From: Novisyntrophococcus fermenticellae
Lineage (GTDB): Bacteria; Bacillota; Clostridia; Lachnospirales; Lachnospiraceae
DNA length: 64,000 nucleotides
Assembly: GCF_018866245.1 (NCBI RefSeq)
Contig: NZ_CP076458.1
Location: forward strand, 1,922,001-1,986,000
Direction of reading: 5' to 3'
Position numbers and translations under genes: made by a program. The notes beneath the pieces are model-generated. The model saw only the letters and a list, made by a program, of their open reading frames with translations, was not told the DNA's origin and did not search any database. This document shows positions 1 to 8,519 of the stretch, in pieces (position 1 is the stretch's first letter; every line of letters begins with the position of its first letter).

Positions 1-153
1 CCATGGGCTGACATAAATAGAAATTTCATTATTACCGCTTATTCCGCCCCAGGCTGCATTCATGGCATCCGGCGTACCATCTTCACTGTATGTACCGATA
101 ATCAGTACAGGCATTGGATATATATACGACTTTGGTCCCAAATCTCTTCTCAA
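1..153 (-). CDS. Flavin reductase-like protein, N-terminal part (runs off left edge)
   Basis: Only the first 51 codons lie in the window. Translating the minus strand from a TTG at 153 gives RRDLGPKSYIYPMPVLIIG, then a stretch ending DAMNAAWGGISGNNEISIYV. From memory this matches the opening of flavin reductase-like/flavoredoxin FMN-binding proteins, in which a short arm leads into a PMPV(L/V)I strand and an N-A-A-W-G/T-G motif. The start is supported by a GGGGGG-rich Shine-Dalgarno about seven bases upstream of the TTG and by the absence of an in-frame ATG. Such proteins reduce or carry FMN and could feed the two flavin enzymes of the neighbouring island. Family assignment is fairly secure; substrate is unknown. 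Confidence 0.72.
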   Translation of the reverse strand, partial: MRRDLGPKSYIYPMPVLIIGTYSEDGTPDAMNAAWGGISGNNEISIYVSPW

Positions 154-307
154 TAAAACACCCCCCTTTTTCGGTCAGATATCCTCTAAGAATATCAAAC
201 TATATATGCTACACGTTCATGGTAACATATGGAAGTTAAAAACTCAATCATCAATCATATGGATATGCTGTTCCCTGCCTTGTACGGACCTGCATTTTTG
301 ATATAAC

Positions 308-350
308 AAATCCCCGGCTCATCCATAAATATAGGCTTTTCCGGGGATTT
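308..350 (-). terminator. Terminator-like hairpin after the first OYE-family gene
   Basis: The arms AAATCCCCGG and CCGGGGATTT are perfectly complementary, with an inner AGCC/GGCT pairing. On the minus strand the hairpin follows the stop of the 441-2483 gene by about 90 bases and is followed by TTTGTTATAT. It lies just upstream of the flavin-reductase-like gene, so it would separate the two transcripts. The remainder of 154-440 shows no other recognisable feature. Confidence 0.5.
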
Positions 351-440
351 CAGATTCATTAATCAGCGAATATTTGCAATCCGATTCTTGCACCGTTAGA
401 TTTAGCTATATGAATAATCTAGGGTTAATAATATATGTTA

Positions 441-2483
441 TTAGTATCTTCCGATATCTCTAGCTATTGTAAAAGCTGTTGAATTGGCAGCATATATATT
501 TTTAGGTTCTACGCAGTCACCTAGTTCTAAAAATAATGGTGCACATTCCCTTAATGCATTAGCTTCATCCCTCAATGGAATCATTCCAAATGCATAAATA
601 ACGGAATCTGCTTTATACAATTTTTTATCTCCTATTTCAACGTTACCATCTTTTATTTGTGTTATCACTGACTCTAACATACCTTCCTTTATTGTTTTGG
701 ATAGTGATGCTGGTGAAAACTCATTCCCTGCATATTCTCCTATTACACCCGTTTCATTAATCTCAGTTGCTTTTGTTGAAGTAATAATTTGTATATTATA
801 ACGTTCAATTTCTCCTTTTATGGCCATGGAATGGATTATGTTTCCTGAAAAATTCAAGCTGTTTGCCATCTCCATTATTGATACTTTTTTACCTAATCCT
901 GCAAGATAAATAGCCAGTTCAATACCTGATAGTCCTCCTCCAAGAACTATTACATTGTCTCCCACTTTCTCTGCATGCATATATGCATAATCTGCTTCAA
1001 ATACATTTTTACCGTCAATTCCAGGTATTTTAGGAATTAATGGTTTAGCACCCAAAGCTGCTATAATTACATCAGCATTGATTTCTTTTGCGAGTTCTGG
1101 TGTTACTTTAGTATTCATTCTAAGATCTATATTAGAATCTTTGATTCTTTCAGCTTGACCATCTAAATACTTTTGTGTGTTTTGTTTAAACGGTACTTTT
1201 AATTCACAACGAAGAGCTCCACCTAGTATATCAGTTTTTTCACAAAGAATGACCTCATGTCCCCTTTCAGCCGCTGTAAGGGCTGCCTGCATTCCGCCTA
1301 CACCACCACCAGCTACAAGAATTTTTTTCTTATATTTAGCGATAGGATCTACATATCTTGTTTCTACTTCAAATCCAATTTCAGGATTTATTGCACAATA
1401 TGTTGTTTTTTTTGTGAATTCTGCTGAGAAACATTCAAAACATCTTATACATTTTCTTATCTCTTTGGCTTTACCCATTTGCGCTTTATACGCCGTATCT
1501 GGGTCCGCTATTAATTGACGGCATAAATAGACTACATCTGCTTTTCCACTGGCAATAATTTCTTCCATCATTTCCGGTTCTGCTATAGCCCCCACTGCTG
1601 CCACCTTAGAATATCTCATATGTTTCTTCACTGCTTCAGCATACTTCACATTTGTACCATCTTCTAAAAACATACTAGGATGTGTTATAGTAAAGACACT
1701 TGGTACTTCATGGGCACCAACTGAAACGTTAATCAGGTCATAATGACCATCTAATTGTTTTGCAATCTCTACCCCATAATCGATGTCATAACCACCTTCA
1801 AACATCTCAGAACCACTAATTCTTATACAAATAGGAAATCCCTGACCACATTTTTTCTTAATATTGGATGCAATTGCATTTACGAAACGGGCTCTATTTT
1901 CCATATTTCCGCCCCACTGATCTTTTCTATTATTTTCCGGCCCCAGAAATTGATTGAACAGCCAGCCATGTCCAGCATGAATGGTAACCATACCATATCC
2001 ACAATGCTTTGCCATTTGAGCTGCATCACCGAATTTTTCAATTGTATCGAATATTACTTCTTCTGGCATACCAGGCACTTCCATACCAAGTCCATTTATT
2101 GATGGAAATGCTCCATAGATTTCATTACCAAATCCAAGTTTAGCATAATAAGCATTTGCACCGGCATGAATAAGTTCTATATCAGCTATGGCACCATGTC
2201 TACTGATGCATTGTGAAAGTCTATAATGAGGTGCCAAAGCTGTAGGATCATCTAATCTCAGAGTTGGCCCTATAATAGACCTTCCATTATCTGCTGCAGC
2301 TGAGCCAACACTGACTGTTGCACTTCCACCCTGGGCTTTTCTTTCATAATACGCTATTAGTTTTTCATCTGGATGAAGATTATCTTGGAAATGCACTAAT
2401 CCAATCGGTGAAGCAAAAATTCTATTTCTAAATTGAGTTGTTCCTAATACTATTGGATTAAAAAGTTCATTATATTTTTTCAT
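441..2483 (-). CDS. Old Yellow Enzyme-family NAD(P)H:flavin oxidoreductase (2,4-dienoyl-CoA reductase/BaiCD-like)
   Basis: The 680-residue protein has the three-part layout of FadH/BaiCD-type enzymes. Residues 1-370 form an FMN TIM barrel containing IHAGHGW and a W-G-G-x3-N-R loop. A 4Fe-4S ligand set lies at C345, C348, C351 and C363. The C-terminal half carries FAD/NAD(P)-binding Rossmann folds with GGGVGG at about 392 and LGGGLSGIE at about 520. Members reduce activated C=C bonds in enoates, steroids, bile-acid intermediates or xenobiotics using NAD(P)H through FAD, the cluster and FMN. The substrate here is not readable. The best Shine-Dalgarno (AGGAG) is far from the ATG, with a small hairpin (AAGGT/ACCTT) between, so initiation may be unusual. 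It is the last gene of the mopB-torD-asrAB segment, but a structured 260-bp block separates it from asrB. Confidence 0.9.
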   Translation of the reverse strand: MKKYNELFNPIVLGTTQFRNRIFASPIGLVHFQDNLHPDEKLIAYYERKAQGGSATVSVGSAAADNGRSIIGPTLRLDDPTALAPHYRLSQCISRHGAIADIELIHAGANAYYAKLGFGNEIYGAFPSINGLGMEVPGMPEEVIFDTIEKFGDAAQMAKHCGYGMVTIHAGHGWLFNQFLGPENNRKDQWGGNMENRARFVNAIASNIKKKCGQGFPICIRISGSEMFEGGYDIDYGVEIAKQLDGHYDLINVSVGAHEVPSVFTITHPSMFLEDGTNVKYAEAVKKHMRYSKVAAVGAIAEPEMMEEIIASGKADVVYLCRQLIADPDTAYKAQMGKAKEIRKCIRCFECFSAEFTKKTTYCAINPEIGFEVETRYVDPIAKYKKKILVAGGGVGGMQAALTAAERGHEVILCEKTDILGGALRCELKVPFKQNTQKYLDGQAERIKDSNIDLRMNTKVTPELAKEINADVIIAALGAKPLIPKIPGIDGKNVFEADYAYMHAEKVGDNVIVLGGGLSGIELAIYLAGLGKKVSIMEMANSLNFSGNIIHSMAIKGEIERYNIQIITSTKATEINETGVIGEYAGNEFSPASLSKTIKEGMLESVITQIKDGNVEIGDKKLYKADSVIYAFGMIPLRDEANALRECAPLFLELGDCVEPKNIYAANSTAFTIARDIGRY

Positions 2484-2539
2484 AGTTTTATTTTTTTAAG
2501 GTATTAACCTTACTCCTTTTCATATAATATTATCTTTCT

Positions 2540-2800
2540 TGCAATCATAATCTGCAAATGGCGACATCAAACGGTCGCTTTTGCGGAGCTAATCGGCCAC
2601 ACAGCGGTAATGAACGGCCATTAAAAAATAGATGTTCTGCGTAGCAGACCTTCTCATTGGTCTGCTTAATTAACCTTGATAATAAAGGGATTGTGGTGTC
2701 AATAGGACGCTTTGCGTCGGCTTTAGCCCTTGCTATTGACGCCATAATTTCTTTATTATACCCGACCATTAGCAACGCATCTCTGGCCGCCAGCTATCGC
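2540..2800. repeat. Dense block of stacked hairpins, possible MITE-like element
   Basis: The 340-base gap between the OYE gene and asrB contains several strong inverted repeats in series. Examples are GCGAC/GTCGC at 2560-2578, GCAGACC/GGTCTGC at 2644-2664, and an 11-bp stem GGTGTCAATAG/CTATTGACGCC at 2694-2743 that encloses two smaller hairpins (GACGC-TTT-GCGTC and GGC-TTTA-GCC), giving a three-way junction. The outer ends are partly complementary (TCTGCAAATGGCGA versus TGTGCAATTTGCGATAG). Open frames exist on both strands (2545-2775 minus, 2657-2950 plus) but look like by-products of the inverted repeats. The best reading is a small non-autonomous insertion or a structured RNA element; I do not recognise the family. 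Confidence 0.5.
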
Positions 2801-2824
2801 AAATTGCACATAATCCTTATAATA

Positions 2825-3613
2825 TTAATCAAGCATATCCTTAGCTCTTATATAATTAAAAATAGGCCCTTCCAGACAGACATATGTTTCGTTGATTTTA
2901 CAGTGCCCGCACTTTCCTACGGCACAAGACATCTTTCTTTCAAACGATAACCAAATTTTGGATTCCTCTACTCCGTTAGCAATACACTCTTTAGCAGCGA
3001 AATTCATCATTATCGGTGGTCCTACAATAACTACATTGTAATCTTTAAATGTCTTAAATGGAATTTTACTGATATGAGCTGTAACCATGCCTATTTCAAA
3101 CCCCTCTTCTTTGCCATTATCCAATGTACAGACAGTATTAAACTCCTGCTTAAATTTTCTGAGATCATCTTCAAACAAAATACAATTCCCATCTTTAAAA
3201 CCAATAATCAAATTAACTGAGCTGATTTCTTCAGGATAATAATAGAAATGGTTTAGTAAGCTTCTAACAGCGGCTACACCGGTTCCGCCAGCAATAACCA
3301 CTAAGTCCTTGTCCTTGAGTTTTTCCATGGGATACGAATTCCCAAAAGGCCCCCTCATAAATAATGTATCATCTTGTTTGAGTCCAAATATCCCTTGAGT
3401 AAGCTTTCCAATTTTTCGAATAGTAAACTCCACCCATCTATTTCCCTTACCACTCACAGATATCGGAGCTTCTCCTACTTTTGGTATTGAAAGTTGAAAA
3501 AATTGCCCATGCTTTGTTTCGGTATTACATTCAACCCTAAAAGTATATTCAGCATTCGTTTCCTGGATAATTTTCAAAATTTTATGCGGTGCTGGCAGCA
3601 TTATATTTTCCAT
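2825..3613 (-). CDS. asrB: AsrB-type FAD/NAD(P)-binding electron-transfer subunit
   Basis: The 262-residue protein resembles anaerobic sulfite reductase subunit B. It has a ferredoxin-NADP reductase FAD barrel (APISVSGKG, MRGPFGNSYP), an NAD-binding half (VVIAGGTGVAAVRSLL) and a C-terminal Cys cluster CAVGKCGHC followed by CLEGP that would bind a 2Fe-2S centre. AsrB passes electrons from NAD(P)H to AsrA. Its ATG shares one base with the asrA stop (TAATG), so the two are translationally coupled. No AsrC (sirohaem subunit) follows, so sulfite reduction is not implied. It more likely served the adjacent molybdoenzyme or another acceptor. That role is inference; the family is clear. Confidence 0.85.
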   Translation of the reverse strand: MENIMLPAPHKILKIIQETNAEYTFRVECNTETKHGQFFQLSIPKVGEAPISVSGKGNRWVEFTIRKIGKLTQGIFGLKQDDTLFMRGPFGNSYPMEKLKDKDLVVIAGGTGVAAVRSLLNHFYYYPEEISSVNLIIGFKDGNCILFEDDLRKFKQEFNTVCTLDNGKEEGFEIGMVTAHISKIPFKTFKDYNVVIVGPPIMMNFAAKECIANGVEESKIWLSFERKMSCAVGKCGHCKINETYVCLEGPIFNYIRAKDMLD

Positions 3614-4650
3614 TATCTATCCACCCCCTTTACTTTTTCTAATTCTTCACTTAAAAAATTAATCGAATCAGAAAATGAAATTTCTTGAGGGCATCTATTA
3701 TCGCAACGCCCACATCCTACACACATATGTTCTTCTCCACCAAAACGCAAGTTATAATCATATACCTTATGTAAGATTTTAAACCGCATTCGTTCACCAG
3801 CTGTTTTTCTTACACTATGCCCGCCGGCCATGGTGGAGAAGTCCTCCAGCATACACGAGGACCATATCCTTCTTCTTTCACCGTCCGGGCTTGTTTCATT
3901 ATATATGATGTCAGTAGTGTCAAAACAGCTGCAGGTAATGCATACTGTATTACAGCCACCGCAACTGATGCACTTCTCATCAATACTTTTCCATAATTTT
4001 ATGTCATATGCTGCTTTCAACAACTTCTGGCTGCTGATATTCGGTAAATTAACCTTTTTTAAATTTTTTTCAACAAACACAGGTACAAATTCTTCTTTAG
4101 GGTTTCCATCAAAATATTTTTCAAATTTACTATCCTTCACTTCTACTAATAAACAGTCATTATTAAATCTCACCCCTGCATCATAGCTGTCTGTTTTGTT
4201 TGAACCCATGGAAACACAAAAACAGCTATCCCAGCCTTCCCTGCATTCAATCATAAAAATCTTCAGTTTTTTGCGTAAGCGTTTATAATAGTTATCTTCC
4301 TTCTGACCGTTTTTTAAAAAAATAGTATCCAGTCTCTTAATACCATTAATATCACACGGACGGGCGAAGATGATTATATCTTTATCGTCACTCAAAGCAT
4401 TTTCTATACATTGATCCTCTTTAAAATATAAAAGTGTTTGAACAATTGGATAAAAAACTTCTTTTGGTGAAAAGTCAGATTTTTGATTATAAACGATTTC
4501 TTCTACCGAGTTAATCTCAGAATATCGTATCAAGTCATTATCTGATTTCCATCCCCGGTTTGCAAAACGTTTGGGGGCATATATTTTATAATCTTTTTTT
4601 AATTCATTGATAATTCTATCCATCTTTTCCAAACTTACATAGTAACTCAA
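3613..4650 (-). CDS. asrA: AsrA-type 4Fe-4S dicluster electron-transfer subunit
   Basis: The 345-residue protein matches anaerobic sulfite reductase subunit A and the related hydrogenase beta-type family. It has an N-terminal domain with ARPCDINGI, an inner cluster region with CISCGGCNTVC followed by CSCFDTTD, and a C-terminal ferredoxin motif CVGCGRCDNRCP. It would relay electrons from AsrB to a terminal reductase. The start is TTG at 4650, preceded by AGGAGGG at good spacing; no better ATG exists. It sits between torD and asrB. The pairing with a molybdopterin gene rather than asrC suggests that this NAD(P)H-to-Fe-S module was borrowed to drive a different reductase (inference). Confidence 0.85.
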   Translation of the reverse strand: MSYYVSLEKMDRIINELKKDYKIYAPKRFANRGWKSDNDLIRYSEINSVEEIVYNQKSDFSPKEVFYPIVQTLLYFKEDQCIENALSDDKDIIIFARPCDINGIKRLDTIFLKNGQKEDNYYKRLRKKLKIFMIECREGWDSCFCVSMGSNKTDSYDAGVRFNNDCLLVEVKDSKFEKYFDGNPKEEFVPVFVEKNLKKVNLPNISSQKLLKAAYDIKLWKSIDEKCISCGGCNTVCITCSCFDTTDIIYNETSPDGERRRIWSSCMLEDFSTMAGGHSVRKTAGERMRFKILHKVYDYNLRFGGEEHMCVGCGRCDNRCPQEISFSDSINFLSEELEKVKGVDR

Positions 4651-4683
4651 TAATTGACCCTCCTATCTTTACTATATTTAAGC

Positions 4684-5286
4684 TTAACTTAATCCATAAT
4701 AAGACATTACGTAATCAAGGTTCGATCTGTCTAAATGCAAAAAGGCATTTGTTACTTTCCCGACCCCCTTATAAAATTCCGTATCGGCATATTTTGCTAT
4801 GTCATAACAAAAACCGTGAATCCAATTTAACATATGCCGGTCAAGAAAATCCCGCTGTTCCGTCAGACTGGATAACACTAATGAAGAATCCTTTAAATCC
4901 AGAGCGCTTAATGCTTCTTCACATAAAAATGCCATAAATTCTAATTCTAATGATACATGGTCTTCGGGTAAAGCCTTTATATTATTATCTTTAACAAGTC
5001 TTTTAGACTTATAGACATCCAAAACTTCATCTCTTGCTTCCTGCATCATTATCCTCTTTGAGCTGGTATATACAGACTCATAGGGATATGCAGCCGAGTT
5101 TTCTGTGGCTCCGGCACCAAGAAAAACCTTGGCATAATCTACAGCCAAATCAGTCAAAGATTCCTCTTTACTGTTACGAAGATAATTTTGAATCATGCTG
5201 TATCCCTCGCTAAGCTCAGTTTCGCTGGAAACAATCGGAAATTCCATTGACTTCATATGTTCCATCAATAATTTATCAATTTCCAA
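4684..5286 (-). pseudogene. TorD-family chaperone that has lost its native start
   Basis: The 200 residues from a TTG at 5286 are mostly helical and carry the TorD-family pattern (YAKVFLGAG, AYPYESVYTS, EFMAFLCEEA, RHMLNWIHGFC). TorD proteins insert molybdenum cofactor into molybdoenzymes. The same frame stays open upstream to a TGA at 5340-5338 and reads RNLYRFLGRLYRLEIDKLL, which is the normal first helix of the family, but no ATG or GTG start is present there. A short product from the TTG, which has only a weak ribosome site, would lack this helix. The upstream DNA is the 5' part of the molybdopterin gene, so a deletion appears to have joined the two genes. A damaged gene is more likely than a natural short form. 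Confidence 0.7.
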
Positions 5287-5287
5287 C

Positions 5288-5728
5288 CTATATAGCCGTC
5301 CTAAAAAACGATATAGATTTCTTTTCTCTGGTTTCCATCAGTTTTTTCGCAATAACATCAACAGCTTCATCCCATGAAATCCTTTTCCATTTATTTTCTT
5401 TTTTATTTCCCACTCGCATCATTGGATATTTATTACGATTTGGATTATAAAGGGCTTGAATACCTGCTAGTCCTTTTGCACACATGGCTCCCTTACTCAT
5501 AGGATGCTCGGGATCGCCTTCCAGTTTGATTACACGTCCGTTTTTCATGTGAACAATAACACCGCAGTTTGAAATGCATGCCCTGCAACAGGTTTTCACT
5601 CTCTTATATGATTCATCTGATTGTGTCATTCCGTTTTGTACAAATACTTCAGATTCTCCTAACGCTAAATCAATTCCTTTAATGTCAGTTGCGCTAAGCA
5701 TATTCATATTACTTCCTGATTTCTCCAT
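5288..5728 (-). pseudogene. Molybdopterin oxidoreductase, N-terminal stub (Fe4S4 domain only)
   Basis: The 146-residue frame starts at an ATG with AAAGGAGGAGATAA in front. It contains the N-terminal 4Fe-4S domain of the DMSO-reductase superfamily (CCRACISNCGVIVHMKNGRV, LEGDPEHPMSKGAMCAKG) and the first few residues of the catalytic domain (RISWDEAVDVIAKKL). It then stops at a TAG. Family members are normally several hundred residues long, so the molybdopterin-binding body is missing. The stop lies one base before the TorD frame in use, and TorD N-terminal codons overlap its last 17 codons in another frame, which marks a deletion junction near 5310-5325. The stub cannot be a working reductase. 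Confidence 0.85.
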
Positions 5729-5776
5729 TTATCTCCTCCTTTACAAAGACTCTTCTTAGTAATAAATATTTTTTAT

Positions 5777-5818
5777 AAAACAAAAGCAAAGACTTTAATA
5801 CGACTTTGCTTTTGTTTA
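5777..5818 (-). terminator. Rho-independent terminator after the MFS gene
   Basis: The minus strand forms a long stem AACAAAAGCAAAG/CTTTGCTTTTGTT followed by TTATAAAAAAT, about ten bases after the MFS stop codon. It would end the LysR-side transcript and separate it from the mopB-torD-asrAB genes. Confidence 0.75.
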
Positions 5819-5829
5819 TATCTAATTTG

Positions 5830-7044
5830 TTATTCTGCTTTCATTAACTTATTCATATCAGGTAACAGGATCATAAAAAATATTGCAATAAGCATGCTTA
5901 CCGCGCCAAGATAAAAGTAATACGAATATCCGATTGACCCTAATAGGTTTGCAACAGGAACAATTACATATGTAGGAAGACAAACAGCTCCCAAAAGCTG
6001 TATTGTGGATGCCATTCCCCCAGCTGATCCAGCATATATTGGACCGATTTCTTTTAATGCAACAGGATATATCATTGTTATAGTAATGATTGCACTTAAA
6101 CAATACCCTTCTAAAAACAATACTATGCACATTGCAACCGTAGTTAATTGCCAGGCAAAGGCTACACCTATTATTGCCACGATTCCCATAAAAACCAGTG
6201 CGGGCTTTTGCGATTTCAATTTAAATACTATAATTGGACCTGTAAGAGTACCAACAATACTTCCTATGGTCATAATTGTATTGATATATCCAGCCATAGC
6301 AGTTGAGTAACCTCTACCTGTTAATGCAAGAACCAAAAATGATTGATTTATTATGTTAGCTGCTAATACAAAAGCCAATACCAGTCCCATGAACCAGACA
6401 TTTTTACTTTTAAATGCTTTTTTAAATGAAACTGACATCTTTACCTTTTCTATCTCTGGCAAATCATTATTTTGAAAATCTTTTTTTCTAACCAATATAA
6501 ACCACAGTATTGATATCAACACACTGACTGCTGCTATTGTCCATAAAGCAGCATCTAATGAAGGAAATAGGCTTGAAGTAGAAAAACACACTGCCATAGA
6601 AAGGGTGGAGCCTAACAATACTATACCCATGTATTTACTTACTTTATCTACTGAAACAACTGATGCAAGTATCTTTGAAAGATTAGATGAAGTTGCTGCA
6701 CATCCTACTCCCATTAATATCATTCCAATAAACATCAATCCAAAAATATGTGCTAATGGTCTGATTATCATTCCTACAACTGTAACTATATTTGCAACTC
6801 CTACTACAAGTTTAATACCAAATCGATCTGCTAGGGCTCCAGATAAAATCCCCAATAATATCGCTGCAATCATAGGTGCTGTCATGAGACTTGTGAATTG
6901 TGTATCTGCAGTCAAACCTAGCTTTAAAAATATGTCCATTGGTAATGCTGCAAACTGAAACTGACCATAATTTCCAATAAATAAAACCAAAAATGTCATT
7001 GCCATTACAATTAATGCTGATTTCTTTTTTTCATTATTACTCAT
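5830..7044 (-). CDS. MFS transporter
   Basis: The 404-residue protein has about twelve hydrophobic segments and the MFS loop motif GALADRFGIKLVVG after TM2, which defines a proton-coupled secondary transporter. It looks like the NarK/CynX/OFA side of the superfamily, but I cannot assign a substrate. It is preceded by AAGGAGGGCGATACATT and follows the GcvT-like demethylase gene by about 75 bases, so the two are probably co-transcribed. It likely imports the compound processed by the demethylase and the OYE enzymes, or exports the product (inference from context). Confidence 0.85.
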   Translation of the reverse strand: MSNNEKKKSALIVMAMTFLVLFIGNYGQFQFAALPMDIFLKLGLTADTQFTSLMTAPMIAAILLGILSGALADRFGIKLVVGVANIVTVVGMIIRPLAHIFGLMFIGMILMGVGCAATSSNLSKILASVVSVDKVSKYMGIVLLGSTLSMAVCFSTSSLFPSLDAALWTIAAVSVLISILWFILVRKKDFQNNDLPEIEKVKMSVSFKKAFKSKNVWFMGLVLAFVLAANIINQSFLVLALTGRGYSTAMAGYINTIMTIGSIVGTLTGPIIVFKLKSQKPALVFMGIVAIIGVAFAWQLTTVAMCIVLFLEGYCLSAIITITMIYPVALKEIGPIYAGSAGGMASTIQLLGAVCLPTYVIVPVANLLGSIGYSYYFYLGAVSMLIAIFFMILLPDMNKLMKAE

Positions 7045-7120
7045 AATGTATCGCCCTCCTTAAAGCTTTCAAAGCTTCTTTTCGTCTGCAGCATCATTAT
7101 AATTTTTACATTTATTAATT

Positions 7121-8476
7121 TTATTTTTTAGTTACATCTACATTTTCATTACGCTCTCCATTCATATATGGATACCGTGCAACTTTTGCTCTGATTTCTT
7201 TCTGCCTCTGGTCCTGGTTTCCCCATATGATTGTAAGTTCTGTACCAAGTTCGCTATATGCGGGATCTATTACACATAACGATATCATTTTACGATAGAA
7301 CCAGCTATGGATTCTTCCCGTACTAATACCTACATATTTATCTCCTGACATAACCTTATCTGCTCTGTACTCCCATTTCCCATTTTCCAGCATATCCTCA
7401 GGACCGTCCATAGGGGCATATGGCACACCATCTTCAAAACCTGACCTCACAATATCCAGAATGTCATCCACATTCCATTCCAATGTTACCATCACCCGAT
7501 GATTATCTTTTAATTTCATAAGAGCTTCCTTACCTGGAAAATCATGATCAAAATTAACTGCTTTATCCCAACCCAGTTCAAAAGGGTTAACGAATCGTTC
7601 TTCATAGTTATTGCCACAGCTTCCTGTCAGGGATGCCAGTGATCCACAAAGCATAGCAGCAGCAGGCGATCCTTTTAAATACTCGAAGTACTCTTTATCA
7701 TGTTCAATGGCTCCAAAAAAATGAATTGTATTCTGTGGAAAGCCATTTTCTGTGTGTGTATTCCAATATGCATGGCGCCCCAGTCTGGTAATGCCCATAG
7801 GTTTTCCTGCTTCTACAATCGCATTATAAATTGATATGCTATTTTTATATTCTCCATGTACTTCATATGCCAGTGAACCAGCCATACCAATACGCAGAAT
7901 TCTTACATCCATATCATTAATTTTGCTCATCCTGTGTTGGAGGAATTTAATATCACGAAGGTTCTCACCTGTAACAGCTTCAAGAATATCTAAGGATTTT
8001 GGACCACCCAGCTGATAGACACAATGCTCTCCGGTCGTATCTTTGTATTCCAGGTCATAATTACTTTTTTGTAACTTAAATAATATATCCGAATTCATAC
8101 ATGTTGTTAAAAATTCATCTTCATCTAAACGGTATATGATACCGTCTGACATTAGTTCCCCAAATGTGTTTGTTATAATCCCATGTTTAATCCGGCCGAT
8201 TGGAAATTTTTCAAATCCATTGGTACAAGTGTCACTCAAAAATTTCAAAGCTTCTTTCCCCTTAAGCCAAACCATAGGCATTGGATTAAGACCCGCATGA
8301 ATATAGCAATTTTCATGCCAGGACATTTCTTCGTCTCTCCAATCAGTGTAAACAAATGGCTGCAAACCACCTAAACCTGCATGTGAAACATAATTTGAAT
8401 ATAATGGCGTTACACTTGGGTCAAATGGTACATAAGGGCTGTGTTTAAATTTCATATCGTATAATTCTGTAATCAT
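7121..8476 (-). CDS. GcvT/T-protein-like tetrahydrofolate-dependent demethylase
   Basis: The 451-residue protein belongs to the aminomethyltransferase (glycine cleavage T) superfamily. It shows the folate-binding-fold signatures WLKGKEALKFLSDTCTNG, YQLGGPKSLDIL, GMAGSLAYEVHG and a C-terminal barrel with FVNPFELGW and FPGKEALMKLK. Relatives include DmdA and the LigM/DesA aromatic O-demethylases, which move a methyl group from a substrate to tetrahydrofolate. It is longer than T-protein proper, and no GcvP or GcvH is nearby, so glycine cleavage is unlikely. Its start has GGAGGTATATC in front. With the OYE enzyme and the UroD-type methyltransferase it suggests demethylation of a methoxy or methylated compound, with methyl carbon entering one-carbon metabolism (inference). 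Confidence 0.8.
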   Translation of the reverse strand: MITELYDMKFKHSPYVPFDPSVTPLYSNYVSHAGLGGLQPFVYTDWRDEEMSWHENCYIHAGLNPMPMVWLKGKEALKFLSDTCTNGFEKFPIGRIKHGIITNTFGELMSDGIIYRLDEDEFLTTCMNSDILFKLQKSNYDLEYKDTTGEHCVYQLGGPKSLDILEAVTGENLRDIKFLQHRMSKINDMDVRILRIGMAGSLAYEVHGEYKNSISIYNAIVEAGKPMGITRLGRHAYWNTHTENGFPQNTIHFFGAIEHDKEYFEYLKGSPAAAMLCGSLASLTGSCGNNYEERFVNPFELGWDKAVNFDHDFPGKEALMKLKDNHRVMVTLEWNVDDILDIVRSGFEDGVPYAPMDGPEDMLENGKWEYRADKVMSGDKYVGISTGRIHSWFYRKMISLCVIDPAYSELGTELTIIWGNQDQRQKEIRAKVARYPYMNGERNENVDVTKK

Positions 8477-8519
8477 GATATACCTCCATATTTTTTTGTT
8501 TTATATTATTATTTTTTAT

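Noticed and set aside
2545..2950. Two open frames (76 and 97 codons) across the hairpin block
   Set aside because: They run through perfect inverted repeats on both strands and overlap the asrB end; better explained by the structured element.
2825..4650. Dissimilatory sulfite reductase operon
   Set aside because: AsrA and AsrB are present but no sirohaem-binding AsrC; sulfite reduction cannot be claimed.
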